A DNA stretch of 64,000 nt from Tyzzerella sp. An114. Lineage in GTDB: Bacteria > Bacillota > Clostridia > Lachnospirales > Anaerotignaceae. The notes beneath the pieces are model-generated. The model saw nothing but the letters and a program-made list of their open reading frames with translations, was not told the origin of the DNA and did not search any database. The stretch's first letter is position 1, and the number at the start of each line of letters is the position of its first letter. Of this stretch, positions 45,901 through 54,516 are shown piece after piece. Made by a program: the position numbers and the translations under genes. Where the stretch lies: assembly GCF_002161055.1 (NCBI RefSeq), contig NZ_NFLT01000003.1:1-64000 (forward strand). Direction: 5' to 3'.

Positions 45901-48006
45901 ACAGTTGGAAATATGAAAGTTGACTTTGATAAGAGCGATAGAAAACTCTACTACAAACTTATTGTAAATTCGGGAAAAGATAAGAGCGGAGATATAACTG
46001 TTACAGATACACTTCCAGAGGGAACTAAATTCAATAGTAGTGATTGTAAGTTCAGTTTTGTACTTTCAGATGGAAGCGAGTCTAATACAATACATATTGA
46101 TGGTTCAACTTATGATGTAAATGATATAGCTGATTTTAGTTATGATGAGGATAAGAATAAAGTTGAGTTTAAATTTAGACAGGGACAGAATAAATTTGAA
46201 TTTACAGTGAAATACTCTCTTTCATTTGATGAGGATAGTTTTTGGGATAATGCAGCTAATAGTGAAAAGGGTTATGAAAATATTGTAATTACTGACGGAT
46301 ATGAGACAAGCATAACTCAAACTGTTAAACGTGAAGATATTGTAATAATGAAAATAGGAGAACAAGGACCTGAGGGAGAAGGTAACAGAATAAAATATAA
46401 TGTTACAATAAATCCTTCTGGTGATGACCTTTTAACTGATGAACACGTTCTTAAACTTATTGATACTATTGAAATTGATGAAACAGAAATAAAAGATATA
46501 AGTCTTATTTCTGAAACAGTCAAATTATATCGCTATGACTCTTCATTACCTAACCATAAAGGTAATGAGATTTCAAAGGACGAGTATTCTGTATCTTATG
46601 ACTCAAAATTAAGAAAACTTGAAGTCACTGTTCCAGATGAAACTCCTTGTATATTAGAGTATGAGTATTTTGTAAATCCTGTATCAAATCAGGAAACTTT
46701 TGAGATACTTAATAAGGCTAATCTTGTTGGTGTAGGTAATGTTGAAGATGAAGATAGTATTATATTTGATACATCAAAATCAATTGCCTCTGCTATAAAA
46801 TCAAGAGTTGTAATTAAAAAAGTTGACAGCGAAAATATGTCAATAGTTCTTCCGGGGGCTAAATTTAAAATAAAAGAATATGATTTAAGTTCAAATAGTT
46901 GGATTGATGTTGGAGATGAATATACAACTGACAATAAGGGTGAAATTATATTCAATATTGATGACAATGACAGTATCATAAAAGAAAATACACTTTATAT
47001 GATTGAGGAGATAGCACCTCCTGACGGTTATCAAATAATAAGTCCTGCCTATGCATATTTTACTGTTGGAAAAGGAAGTATACAGGACGTTAAAAACAGT
47101 ATGAGAGAAACAGTTGAAAAAGCTGGTATTCCTGTTGAAGATGTAAATTATTTCACAGAAGTTGGCGGAAGTATATACTTTGAAAATGAAAATGCTGCTA
47201 TTATGGTAGAGAAAAAATGGCAGAATGAAAGTGGGGAGGAAATAGAAGCACCTGTTGAATATATAGAAGTAAATCTTATGAGAAAAATACAGGGAGCTTT
47301 GACTGGTGAGTTAGTTGAAACTGTAAGACTTTCAGAAGAAAATCAATGGAAATACAGTTGGAATGACCTTCTTAAATTTGATAGTAACGGAAACAGAATA
47401 TATTATTATGTTGAAGAATTAAATGTACCTGATGGCTTTGAAGTTTCTTATAGTGTTTCATCTGATGGTGTTTTGTCAGGAACAATAACTGTTATAAATA
47501 AATTTAAGTCAGCTGGTTTTGATATTATAAAGGTTGATGAGACAGACTCTCCTCTTTATGGTGTTGTATTTAAACTTTATAAGGCTGATGATAGCTGGAA
47601 CCAACTTGGAGACCCTATAAAAACAATTACAACTGATACTAACGGAAAAGCTGTTTTTGATAATTTATCAAGAGGAAAATATTTGCTTTATGAGACAGAA
47701 ACTCTTGCAGGATATGAAAAACCTGAAAATCCTTGGAAAATAGAGATAGTAGAGAATAAAGACACAAATAAACTTGAAGTTAAGTTTGTTGAAAGTCCAG
47801 AAGGTCCTCTTGGAGTTATTGAGGCAGAAAAAATTAATAGCAATCCTTCAAACCCTGAAAATGATTTATATAAAATAGTAAATCATTTTGTTACACCTGA
47901 ACTTCCTCAAACAGGAGGAGAGGGAAAATATATTTATACAATAAGTGGTATTTTACTTATGGTTGGTGCTTTAACTATCAACAGTAAAATCAGGAAAGAG
48001 GGTTGA
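42976..48006 (+). CDS. Giant LPXTG pilus tip/adhesin protein with His-Cys repeats
   Basis: A 1676-residue cell-wall protein. A basic N-terminus and hydrophobic signal (about 22-47) are followed by about 11 repeats of H-x-H-x-x-x-C-Y with a second Cys (about 55-305) and a Gly linker. A long region of beta adhesin modules (about 370-1270, several T-D-T-L-P-E-G-type) comes next. Then come SpaA/Cna-B-type domains (about 1276-1390, 1408-1510, 1514-1610) with E-box-like segments (EEIAPPDGY). The end is a sorting signal LPQTG at 1643-1647, hydrophobic helix and basic tail. It is the largest and first pilin gene, so it is probably the tip adhesin. The TTG start is six bases after AGGTGG. Confidence 0.88.
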   Translation: MNWNLDKMVKQLYNTKIKRRRKFALLSLLSFIVLASTFYVLAFPAITAEKPKCGIEEHIHTGQCYERVLKCNNPDHLEAGSIICEHEGVVIHTHDSNCYNDNGELICNLDEVSEHIHDDSCFAEEKELVCDIEESLAHVHDDSCYAEDKVLTCTEDESEGHSHDDSCYDEEGNVICGMDESEGHSHDENCYTTEKVIVCQEDTEIEGHVHDDSCYNTKLVPVCGQDEIFEHKHTDECYLDGELNCGHIEAVKHQHDSSCFVPEKSIEGEVGQITTPSGHTDECYETKLICDKEEHTHTDECYDEEVAGGGGGGRPDEERPSLGDYDFENDMENHEEDESFALAYKPSFDEEQSLVNKGVSMLMSFMAKNSPEGADIAKDFTDWITDVKIQKKDGDTWIDATDIYFGDIVRCIIEYKVPKDEVTVENPYIKYQIPEGLIPNADMEGKVLSYDSSFNPIEVGNYWITDDGLILIKFYDAFIKDGESFRGDVSFQGKMEKEDGEGGYEIDFGFDGEAVNVGPKPVKKDFTVSKSGVQGENNTVNYTVTISSENGTNDSINITDTFSFGKLGISYNDGSFQIIKTNAYGVTENVTGLYTVTINPPQDKISSGSFTINGLAPLEAGEKYDIKYTITHTPVSESGEGNGEIIIKNTASVTSGEDTREAVFEFFLSKKMIEKTGYQDMKNNSIVWIIDINKDLRDISGYTVYDHLPEGLYVTGDIEIKNNSDNTSVTIKEFPYTFPEGSNDWYTVTFRTAVSDDIPQGAYKEYTNKAELIKDNDTYSSDYTVKYNNNSGLKKEFLGNYKPIYDGWGTESGEEYQWKTTIYLPENGITKDTKFEYTDTMGEYLWTKADESINMLDIKKVTSDGRSVSLKSNEYSVEYYDAKGNICKSEEDDVKSFKVIFKTDIDNSFERIELTYYTYADYSEIPEGENFTFVNKGNVVIGENTHNVESTHDYEKIAPVKKVPGYVDENGDIQYTVGNMKVDFDKSDRKLYYKLIVNSGKDKSGDITVTDTLPEGTKFNSSDCKFSFVLSDGSESNTIHIDGSTYDVNDIADFSYDEDKNKVEFKFRQGQNKFEFTVKYSLSFDEDSFWDNAANSEKGYENIVITDGYETSITQTVKREDIVIMKIGEQGPEGEGNRIKYNVTINPSGDDLLTDEHVLKLIDTIEIDETEIKDISLISETVKLYRYDSSLPNHKGNEISKDEYSVSYDSKLRKLEVTVPDETPCILEYEYFVNPVSNQETFEILNKANLVGVGNVEDEDSIIFDTSKSIASAIKSRVVIKKVDSENMSIVLPGAKFKIKEYDLSSNSWIDVGDEYTTDNKGEIIFNIDDNDSIIKENTLYMIEEIAPPDGYQIISPAYAYFTVGKGSIQDVKNSMRETVEKAGIPVEDVNYFTEVGGSIYFENENAAIMVEKKWQNESGEEIEAPVEYIEVNLMRKIQGALTGELVETVRLSEENQWKYSWNDLLKFDSNGNRIYYYVEELNVPDGFEVSYSVSSDGVLSGTITVINKFKSAGFDIIKVDETDSPLYGVVFKLYKADDSWNQLGDPIKTITTDTNGKAVFDNLSRGKYLLYETETLAGYEKPENPWKIEIVENKDTNKLEVKFVESPEGPLGVIEAEKINSNPSNPENDLYKIVNHFVTPELPQTGGEGKYIYTISGILLMVGALTINSKIRKEG
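43141..43893 (+). repeat. Coding tandem repeats for His-x-His...Cys modules
   Basis: About 11 degenerate units of 60-70 bp inside the tip pilin gene. Each encodes (E/G)-H-x-H-(D/T)-x-x-C-(Y/F), mostly with a further Cys 8-10 residues on. Protein-level conservation of His and Cys exceeds the DNA conservation, so the pattern is under selection. Confidence 0.8.
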
Positions 48007-48057
48007 TATTAAATTTATTTTATTATTTAATACATAAAGAAAGAAGGGGAAAGTTTT

Positions 48058-49647
48058 ATGAAAAAAATCAAAAGTATTATAAGTACTGTAATGATGATTG
48101 TTATGGTATTTGCTTTTAATGTATCAGCTTTTGCGTCAACAGTCACAATAAGTAATCCTACAACAGGAGCTGTTTATGGTGCTTATAGGATTTTAGACCT
48201 TACAACAAGTCTTAATTGTTCCCAAGAACATGAACATACAGAAGAGTGTTATAATTATGGATATAAAGTAAATTCAAAATATCAGTCAGTTCTTACAACT
48301 GTAACAGGTAAAACAAAATCTTCAGAGATTGTTGCATATATAGGAGCTTTTAAAGATAATGACCAAGATATAAGACAATTTGCAGATAGTCTTTATAAAG
48401 AGATTAAAAAAGCAAGTTTAAGTGCTGATGCCACTTCAAATAATGGAGTTTTTACATTTAGTAATGAAGGTTACTATCTTATTGATGAAGACATAACAAA
48501 TGCAGGAGATAATGAGACAACATCTCTTGTTATGCTTGACACATCAGGTAAAAAAGATATTACAATAACAACAAAAAAAGATAATGTTACTGTTGAGAAA
48601 AAAGTTCTTGAGGATGAAGATAGCACAGATATAGGTTGGAATGATGTTGCTGATTATGATATAGGGGATACTGTAAAATTCAAATCAACAGGAACTGTTC
48701 CAGCAGAAATATCATCATACCAAACATACAAATATATATTCCATGATAAAATGGAAAAAGGACTTACATTTGATAGTACTAGTGTTGTTGTAAAAATTGA
48801 TGATGTTGTTGTAACATCAGGTTATCAGCTTATAACAAGTCCAACTGATGATTGTACATTTGAAGTTAAATTTGATGACCTTAAAGTTGCTGAGGGTGCA
48901 AGTGGTGTTATTCCTATAACTCCTAATACAGAGGTTGTTGTTGAGTATTCTGCAATTTTAAATGAAGATGCAGAGATTGCCAATGACGGTTCTGGCGTTG
49001 ACGGAAATGAAAATGAGGTTTATCTTGAATTTTCAAATAATCCTTATGATGAGGGAACTGGAGAAACTCCTAAGGATATAGTTGTTGTTTATACATTCCA
49101 AATTGAACTTAAAAAAGTTGATGAGGACAAAAATCCTCTTGAAGGTGCAAAATTTAGACTTTACAGTGATAAAGATTGTAAAAATGAGATAAAATTAAGA
49201 AAACTTGCTGAAAAAGTTAATGGCAAGGATGCTTATATAATTGACCCTAAGGGAAATGATTATATTGAAGGTTCAGATGTTTATATTATAGGTCTTGAAG
49301 CTGATGAAGGAGAAGGAACAACATATTACATAAAAGAGATTGAAGCCCCAGACGGATATAATATTCTTGAGGAGCCTATCGAATTAACTCTTATAGGTGG
49401 TTACGAACTTAGAAATAGTTATATCGGTAATGATGAAGATGCTTTAAAATATATAGAATATATAATAAATGGAAACAAAACAGAAAGTAGCTCTGTTGTT
49501 CTTCCTGTTGTAACTGTTGAAAATACTACTGGAACAGAACTTCCTTCAACCGGTGGTATAGGTACAAGAGTATTTACAATAGGTGGTATTGTTCTTATGG
49601 TTGGAGCAGTTGTTGTTTTTGTCACAAAAAGAAAAATGCACCAATAA
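48058..49647 (+). CDS. Major pilin (SpaA/FimA type, LPXTG)
   Basis: A 529-residue sortase-polymerised pilin. A signal peptide (about 1-27, AFA end) is followed by an N-terminal domain that includes one His-Cys unit (H58-E-H60...C64-Y65, with Cys54). Isopeptide-type domains follow, then a SpaA domain (about 348-440) with LEGAKFRLY and the E-box YYIKEIEAPDGYN. The sorting signal LPSTG is at 495-499, then a hydrophobic helix and a basic tail. The pilin-motif Lys used for polymerisation was not identified with certainty. It sits between the tip pilin and class C sortase genes, the usual place of the shaft pilin. Confidence 0.9.
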   Translation: MKKIKSIISTVMMIVMVFAFNVSAFASTVTISNPTTGAVYGAYRILDLTTSLNCSQEHEHTEECYNYGYKVNSKYQSVLTTVTGKTKSSEIVAYIGAFKDNDQDIRQFADSLYKEIKKASLSADATSNNGVFTFSNEGYYLIDEDITNAGDNETTSLVMLDTSGKKDITITTKKDNVTVEKKVLEDEDSTDIGWNDVADYDIGDTVKFKSTGTVPAEISSYQTYKYIFHDKMEKGLTFDSTSVVVKIDDVVVTSGYQLITSPTDDCTFEVKFDDLKVAEGASGVIPITPNTEVVVEYSAILNEDAEIANDGSGVDGNENEVYLEFSNNPYDEGTGETPKDIVVVYTFQIELKKVDEDKNPLEGAKFRLYSDKDCKNEIKLRKLAEKVNGKDAYIIDPKGNDYIEGSDVYIIGLEADEGEGTTYYIKEIEAPDGYNILEEPIELTLIGGYELRNSYIGNDEDALKYIEYIINGNKTESSSVVLPVVTVENTTGTELPSTGGIGTRVFTIGGIVLMVGAVVVFVTKRKMHQ

Positions 49648-49685
49648 ATTAAAAATCCTAAATTTATTAAATATCTATCAAAAAA

Positions 49686-49724
49686 CTGTCATTGGGGGGA
49701 ATGTTTCCCCCCTAAAAATGACAG
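49686..49724 (+). ncRNA. Stable intercistronic hairpin between major pilin and sortase genes
   Basis: CTGTCATT plus GGGGGGAA (49686-49701) pairs with TTCCCCCC (49705-49712) and AATGACAG (49717-49724) around a TGT loop, with a 4-nt bulge TAAA. No T run follows, so it is unlikely to be a simple terminator. A role in mRNA processing or 3'-end protection of the pilin message is inferred. The G/C block is exceptional in this AT-rich DNA. Confidence 0.75.
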
Positions 49725-49743
49725 CATCAAGGAGAGGCATATA

Positions 49744-50628
49744 ATGAAAAATAAATCTAACAAAATATTAATATTGGTGTTCCTTGTGGGTCTCTCCCTG
49801 CTGCTGTACCCCATATTAAGTGATTTGTGGAATTCTAGGGTACAGTCAAAGGCAATAGCTACATATGAGGAAAGTGTATCTAAAATGACACAAGAGGATT
49901 ATACAGCTTATTGGGAGGCTGCCAATGAATATAACAAAAGACTTTTGACTAAGACAAACAGATATTATCTCTCTGAAAGTGATAAAAAAGAGTATGAAAA
50001 TATTTTGAGTACAGATGATACAGGCATTATGGGATATGTTGAAATACCTGTTATAAATGTGTCATTGCCTATATATCATGGAATAAGTGATGAGGTTTTA
50101 CAGGTTGCTATCGGTCATATTGAGGGAACATCTCTACCTGTTGGTGGTCCTTCAACTCACTGTGCTATTTCAGGTCATAGAGGTTTACCTTCTGCTAAAT
50201 TATTTACAAATTTAGATAAAATGGAGGAGGGGGATATATTCCTCATACATACGCTTGATGATGTTTTAGCATATCAAGTTGATAGAATACTTATTGTTGA
50301 ACCTGAAGACGTAAGTGGTCTTGAAATAGAGGAAAATAAGGATTATTGTACTCTTATTACTTGCACACCTTATGGAATAAATAGTCATAGACTTCTTGTT
50401 AGAGGCGAGAGAATAGAATATAATGAAAATACAATTGAACAACTTGTTTTTAAAGGTGATGCAAATCATATTGAGCCTATAAAGGTTGCTCCTGTTATTG
50501 CTGTTCCTATACTTGTTATATTGTTTATATGGCTTTTGTGGAGTACAAGAGATAAAAATAATAAAAGTAATAAAGTTTCAAACAAAGAAACTTCAAGAAG
50601 AAGACGAAATAGAAAAGGAGGGAAATAG
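49744..50628 (+). CDS. Class C (pilin-polymerising) sortase
   Basis: A 294-residue membrane transpeptidase with N- and C-terminal membrane helices (about 7-27 and 250-272), the topology of class C. The catalytic residues are His145 (SGHRGL), Cys207 (LITCTPYG) and Arg220 (LLVRG). The region before the core could hold a lid, but no D-P-W/F motif is obvious. It links the Thr of LPXTG in one pilin to a Lys of the next. The basal pilin gene starts four bases after its stop. Confidence 0.92.
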   Translation: MKNKSNKILILVFLVGLSLLLYPILSDLWNSRVQSKAIATYEESVSKMTQEDYTAYWEAANEYNKRLLTKTNRYYLSESDKKEYENILSTDDTGIMGYVEIPVINVSLPIYHGISDEVLQVAIGHIEGTSLPVGGPSTHCAISGHRGLPSAKLFTNLDKMEEGDIFLIHTLDDVLAYQVDRILIVEPEDVSGLEIEENKDYCTLITCTPYGINSHRLLVRGERIEYNENTIEQLVFKGDANHIEPIKVAPVIAVPILVILFIWLLWSTRDKNNKSNKVSNKETSRRRRNRKGGK

Positions 50629-50631
50629 AAC

Positions 50632-51759
50632 TTGAATATAAAGTCATTATTTAAAATATGTGTATCAACACTGATTTTTACTTTGATTATGGTTTTATCG
50701 TGTATCACAGCTTTTACGGCAGTTCGTGTTGACATTGATAAAATATCTTCACTTAAACTTCAGTATAAAGAAGACGGAAATTATGTGTCAAGTGCAGATG
50801 TAAAGATATACAGAGTTGCTGATATATCAGAAGGAGCAAGGTTTACACTGTCAGGAGATTTTTCAAAATATTCAATAAAAATAAATGACCTTGATAGTAC
50901 AGGTTGGAAAAATGCTGCAAATACTCTTGATACTTATGTTAAAGCTGACGATATAAATCATTATGACAGTAAAAAAACAGACTCTAAAGGTGAAGTGTTA
51001 TTTGAAAATCTTAAAACAGGTCTCTATCTTGTTAGATTTGAGACAATAAAAATAGGTGATATAACTTATAAGAGTGACCCAGTTCTTATATCACTTCCAA
51101 GTCTTGATGATAATAATTGGATTTATGATGTAAATGCTTATCCAAAAATGTCATCAGAAGATGAGCCGGGAGGGGGCGGAAATAATTCATATATTGATGT
51201 TGAAGTTATAAAAGTTTGGAATGATGACGGAAACAAAGAAAAACGCCCAGAAAAGATAGAAGTTGAGCTTTTAAAAGACGGTAAAGTTTATGATACTGTT
51301 GAGCTTGATGAAGACAATTATTGGAGATATGAGTGGAAAAGACTTAATAAAAAATATGAATGGAAAGTTGTGGAAAAAACTGTTCCAGATGGATATACTG
51401 TTGAATACAGCGGAAATAAAACACTTTTGAAAATAACAAACAGTTATATAGAGGATATACCGAATACACCTCCACCAAAGGGAGAAAAACCACCAGATGA
51501 GCCGGAAACACCACCAGAGACACCTCCAGATACTCCTAATATACCAGAAGTACCTATTGAGGAGCCACCTGTGCCAACAGGTCCTATGCCTCCAGATGAG
51601 GAAGTACCACCTGAAACTCCAGAAACACCTAAAGAGGAGTTGCCACAGACAGGTATGATACAATGGCCTATTCCTGTTTTTGCAGCCTTAGGACTTTTAG
51701 TTTTTGGGTATGGTTGGTATATTACATTCTCTAAAAAGGACGGTAAAAATGACAAATAA
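50632..51759 (+). CDS. Basal/minor pilin with Pro-rich wall-spanning stem (LPXTG)
   Basis: A 375-residue protein. A signal peptide (about 1-30) is followed by an N-terminal pilin domain (about 35-175, KIYRVADIS, FENLKTGLYLVRF), a Gly linker and a Cna-B domain (about 190-270, VEVIKVWNDDGNKEKRPEKIEVELLKDG). A Pro/Glu-rich stretch spans about 280-335. The LPQTG is at 337-341, then a membrane helix and a basic tail. A Pro-rich stem is typical of basal pilins that cross peptidoglycan and are anchored by a housekeeping sortase. The TTG start follows an AGGAGGG site. Confidence 0.88.
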   Translation: MNIKSLFKICVSTLIFTLIMVLSCITAFTAVRVDIDKISSLKLQYKEDGNYVSSADVKIYRVADISEGARFTLSGDFSKYSIKINDLDSTGWKNAANTLDTYVKADDINHYDSKKTDSKGEVLFENLKTGLYLVRFETIKIGDITYKSDPVLISLPSLDDNNWIYDVNAYPKMSSEDEPGGGGNNSYIDVEVIKVWNDDGNKEKRPEKIEVELLKDGKVYDTVELDEDNYWRYEWKRLNKKYEWKVVEKTVPDGYTVEYSGNKTLLKITNSYIEDIPNTPPPKGEKPPDEPETPPETPPDTPNIPEVPIEEPPVPTGPMPPDEEVPPETPETPKEELPQTGMIQWPIPVFAALGLLVFGYGWYITFSKKDGKNDK

Positions 51760-52354
51760 AAAAGGCAAAATATTTATGAGTATAGGGATAATTTTTATAT
51801 TTATATCCCTAGGTTTTACTGTTTTTAATATAGCTTTACAAAAAAATGCTGATAGTGTGTCAAAAAATGTTGTTGAAACTCTTAAAACAAATGTTATACC
51901 TTCTGAAAGTCTTGATACTTTTGAAGATGATGAACAATCTGTCACTATTGATGGTAATATTTATATAGGTATTATTGATATACCTTCTTTAGACATATGT
52001 TTGCCGGTTATGGGTGAGTTTACTTATGAGGGACTTAAATATTCACCATGTAGATATAAAGGCTCTTTTGATGATGATAATGTTATCATATCAGCTCATA
52101 ATTATAAAAATCAGTTTGGCAAATTGGAAGATATTACAGGTGGAGAGATTGTTACTTTTACTGATGTAAATGGAAATGTTTATAAGTATAAGACAACCCA
52201 GTTTGAAGTTATAAAAGGCTATGATGTGGAAGCTATGAATTATGGTGATTGGGATTTAACACTTTTTACTTGTGATTACAGTGGCAGAAATAGAATAACC
52301 ATAAGATGTGAACGAACAGATGAAAATTATTATGCTTTTTATAATGATTTGTAA
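51749..52354 (+). CDS. Second sortase (class B/D-like)
   Basis: About 201 residues with one N-terminal membrane anchor (about 8-30). The catalytic domain has His117 (ISAHNYKN), Cys175 (LFTCDYSG) and Arg186 (TIRCE). No C-terminal membrane helix is present, so it is not a class C enzyme. It may anchor the finished pilus through the basal pilin, or attach another substrate. The ATG at 51749 overlaps the end of the basal pilin gene by 11 bases, which implies coupled translation; an in-frame ATG at 51704 lies well inside that gene and is less likely. Confidence 0.85.
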   Translation: MTNKKGKIFMSIGIIFIFISLGFTVFNIALQKNADSVSKNVVETLKTNVIPSESLDTFEDDEQSVTIDGNIYIGIIDIPSLDICLPVMGEFTYEGLKYSPCRYKGSFDDDNVIISAHNYKNQFGKLEDITGGEIVTFTDVNGNVYKYKTTQFEVIKGYDVEAMNYGDWDLTLFTCDYSGRNRITIRCERTDENYYAFYNDL

Positions 52355-52444
52355 ATATATTAAAAAAAAACATAGTTTATGAAGTAATTTTTCATAATAA
52401 TATAAAAATATTATACACTACAATTTTATAATTATAATATAAAT

Positions 52445-52477
52445 AAAAAAGGTTTTTTGGGAAAAAAACCTTTTTTT
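52445..52477 (+). terminator. Intrinsic terminator of the pilus locus
   Basis: A 14-bp stem (52445-52458 with 52463-52476) around a four-base loop, AT-rich with a GG/CC core and a T run in the 3' arm. The rest of the 221-bp gap 52355-52575 is AT-rich with no gene and no recognisable riboswitch. Confidence 0.78.
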
Positions 52478-52575
52478 GCTGAAATTTAGCTTTTTTTTAT
52501 ATTTTTATATACAAAACATTATAAATAGGATATACTTCATATTGTTGTTAAAAAAATACGGAGGAGATTTTTATT

Positions 52576-53985
52576 ATGGAAAACAAAAATTCATTCGGAA
52601 GTCCTTATGAGTTTTATGGAAAAATGTCTCTTAAAAGAGCCATTCCTTTAGGACTTCAGCATGTACTTGCCATGTTCGTAGGTAACCTTACACCTATACT
52701 TATTATCACAGGTGCTTGTGGTATTGGTGCAGGAAGTGAATTTGCAGACTTACAGGTAAGTCTTTTACAGAATGCTATGCTTGTTGCTGGTATTGTCACT
52801 CTTGTACAGCTTTATGCAATAGGTCCTATCGGTGGAAAAGTGCCTATTATAATGGGTACAAGCTCAGGATTTATAGGAGTATTTAACAGTGTTGCCAATG
52901 TAATGGGCGGAGGTATTCTTGCCTATGCTGCTATTATGGGAGCTTCAATAATTGGTGGTATATTTGAGGGTGTATTAGGATTTTGCCTTAAACCACTTAG
53001 AAGATTTTTCCCTCCTGTTGTAACAGGTACTGTTGTTCTTTCAATTGGTCTTTCACTTATCGCTGTTGGTGTAAACTCTTTTGGTGGTGGCGGAAGTACT
53101 GTTCCTGACTTTGGTTCTGTGGAAAACCTTTTCCTCGGTACTCTTGTTCTTATTGTAATAGTTGCTTTCAAACACGGCTCAAAGGGCTTTACAAGTTCAT
53201 CTTCAATACTTATCGGAATTATAGTTGGTTATATTGCTGCTTTTATAATGTCTCTTGTGCTTGATACAACAGCTGTTTCTGCTGATGGTACAGAGTATGT
53301 TAAAGCATGGGTTTTAAACTGGGACAAAGTTAAGGAAGCAAGCTGGTTTGCTGTTCCTGAAATTATGCCTGTTAAACCTACATTCGACCTTAGAGCAATA
53401 CTTCCTGTTCTTATAATGTTCATTGTTACAGCTGTTGAGACAGTTGGTGACATTTCAGGTGTTATGGAAGGTGGTATGGACAGAGAGGCAACTGATACAG
53501 AGCTTTCAGGCGGTATTATATGTGACGGTCTTGGTTCAAGTTTTGCTGCTATTTTCGGTGTTTTACCTAATACTTCATTTAGCCAGAATGTTGGTCTTGT
53601 TACAATGACAAAGATTGTAAACCGTTTTGCTCTTGCAACAGGTGCTATATTCCTTGTACTTTGTGGTCTTTTCCCTAAACTTGCAGCTTTAATATCAATT
53701 ATGCCACAGAGCGTTCTTGGTGGTGCTGCTGTTATGATGTTCTCATCAATCGTTGTAAGTGGTATACAGCTTATAACTAAATATCCTATGAGAGGAAGAA
53801 ACATAACTATTGTTTCTGTTGCTCTTGGTCTTGGATATGGTCTTGGTGCAAACAGTGGTGTTCTTTTACATATGCCACAGGCTGTTCAGCTTGTATTTGG
53901 TGGTTCTGGAATTGTTCCTGCTGCTTTAGTTGCAATAGTATTAAATGTTATTATTCCTAAAGATGAGGAAGAAACTGCTAAATGA
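52576..53985 (+). CDS. Nucleobase permease (xanthine/uracil permease family)
   Basis: A 469-residue NCS2/UraA family transporter with about 12-14 membrane helices. Family features: GLQHVLAMFVGNLTPILII near the N-terminus, GPIGGKVPIIMGTSSGFIG, the ETVGDISGVMEGGMDR segment after the catalytic Glu helix and GLGSSFAAIFGVLPNTSFSQNVGLVTMT. The last segment is typical of purine members (xanthine/uric acid). A purine substrate fits the molybdenum hydroxylase genes downstream. The ATG of the NTPase gene overlaps its stop. Confidence 0.9.
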   Translation: MENKNSFGSPYEFYGKMSLKRAIPLGLQHVLAMFVGNLTPILIITGACGIGAGSEFADLQVSLLQNAMLVAGIVTLVQLYAIGPIGGKVPIIMGTSSGFIGVFNSVANVMGGGILAYAAIMGASIIGGIFEGVLGFCLKPLRRFFPPVVTGTVVLSIGLSLIAVGVNSFGGGGSTVPDFGSVENLFLGTLVLIVIVAFKHGSKGFTSSSSILIGIIVGYIAAFIMSLVLDTTAVSADGTEYVKAWVLNWDKVKEASWFAVPEIMPVKPTFDLRAILPVLIMFIVTAVETVGDISGVMEGGMDREATDTELSGGIICDGLGSSFAAIFGVLPNTSFSQNVGLVTMTKIVNRFALATGAIFLVLCGLFPKLAALISIMPQSVLGGAAVMMFSSIVVSGIQLITKYPMRGRNITIVSVALGLGYGLGANSGVLLHMPQAVQLVFGGSGIVPAALVAIVLNVIIPKDEEETAK

Positions 53986-54494
53986 TAAATATTGTTATTA
54001 CAGGTAAAAGACAAAGTGGTAAATCAACATTGGCTAAAAGAATTATTGATAAATACAATTTTTCAGTAGCAGGATATTTGACATTGCCTATTTTATCTGA
54101 AAACAATATATGCGGTTATAAAATTGTACATATACCTGAAAATGGTATGGAAGAAATTATAATTGACATTAAAGACGGAAAGATTAAACCCTTTCCGTCT
54201 GTTTTTTTGGATATAGGAAAAACATTTGTTGAGGATGCTTTGTTGTCAGACTGTGACTTTATTATACTTGATGAGATAGGGCGAATTGAAAAAGATGTAA
54301 CTCCTTTTACAGATATTATTAAAAAAGCTCTTGACAGTGATAAAAATGTTATAGCTGTATTGAAAAAAGAGGATATTCCTTTTATAAATGACATTAAAAA
54401 AAGAAGTGATATTTATATTTGGGATATAGATTTGATAGATAGGGAAAAGGCTTTTTTTGAAATATCAAATATTATCGAAAGTAAAAATATCTAG
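53982..54494 (+). CDS. THEP1-like nucleoside-triphosphatase
   Basis: A 170-residue P-loop protein with Walker A GKRQSGKST at 8-16, Walker B FIILDEIGR (about 92-100) and the Arg after it, as in the THEP1/DUF265 family. These hydrolyse NTPs in vitro; the biological role is unknown. Clostridial homologues often sit with molybdenum hydroxylase genes, so a part in cofactor handling is possible (inferred). It overlaps the permease stop by four bases and ends at a terminator. Confidence 0.82.
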   Translation: MINIVITGKRQSGKSTLAKRIIDKYNFSVAGYLTLPILSENNICGYKIVHIPENGMEEIIIDIKDGKIKPFPSVFLDIGKTFVEDALLSDCDFIILDEIGRIEKDVTPFTDIIKKALDSDKNVIAVLKKEDIPFINDIKKRSDIYIWDIDLIDREKAFFEISNIIESKNI

Positions 54495-54516
54495 AGGCGA
54501 AAAGCCTCTTTTTTTA
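54493..54516 (+). terminator. Intrinsic terminator after the NTPase gene
   Basis: AGAGGC (54493-54498) pairs with GCCTCT (54504-54509), followed by T's. The stop codon touches the stem. Confidence 0.82.

Noticed and set aside
52478-52575. Possible purine riboswitch before the nucleobase permease gene
   Set aside because: The roughly 100 bases lack the conserved purine aptamer core and its loop-loop pairing sequences; only AT-rich DNA and a ribosome site are visible.
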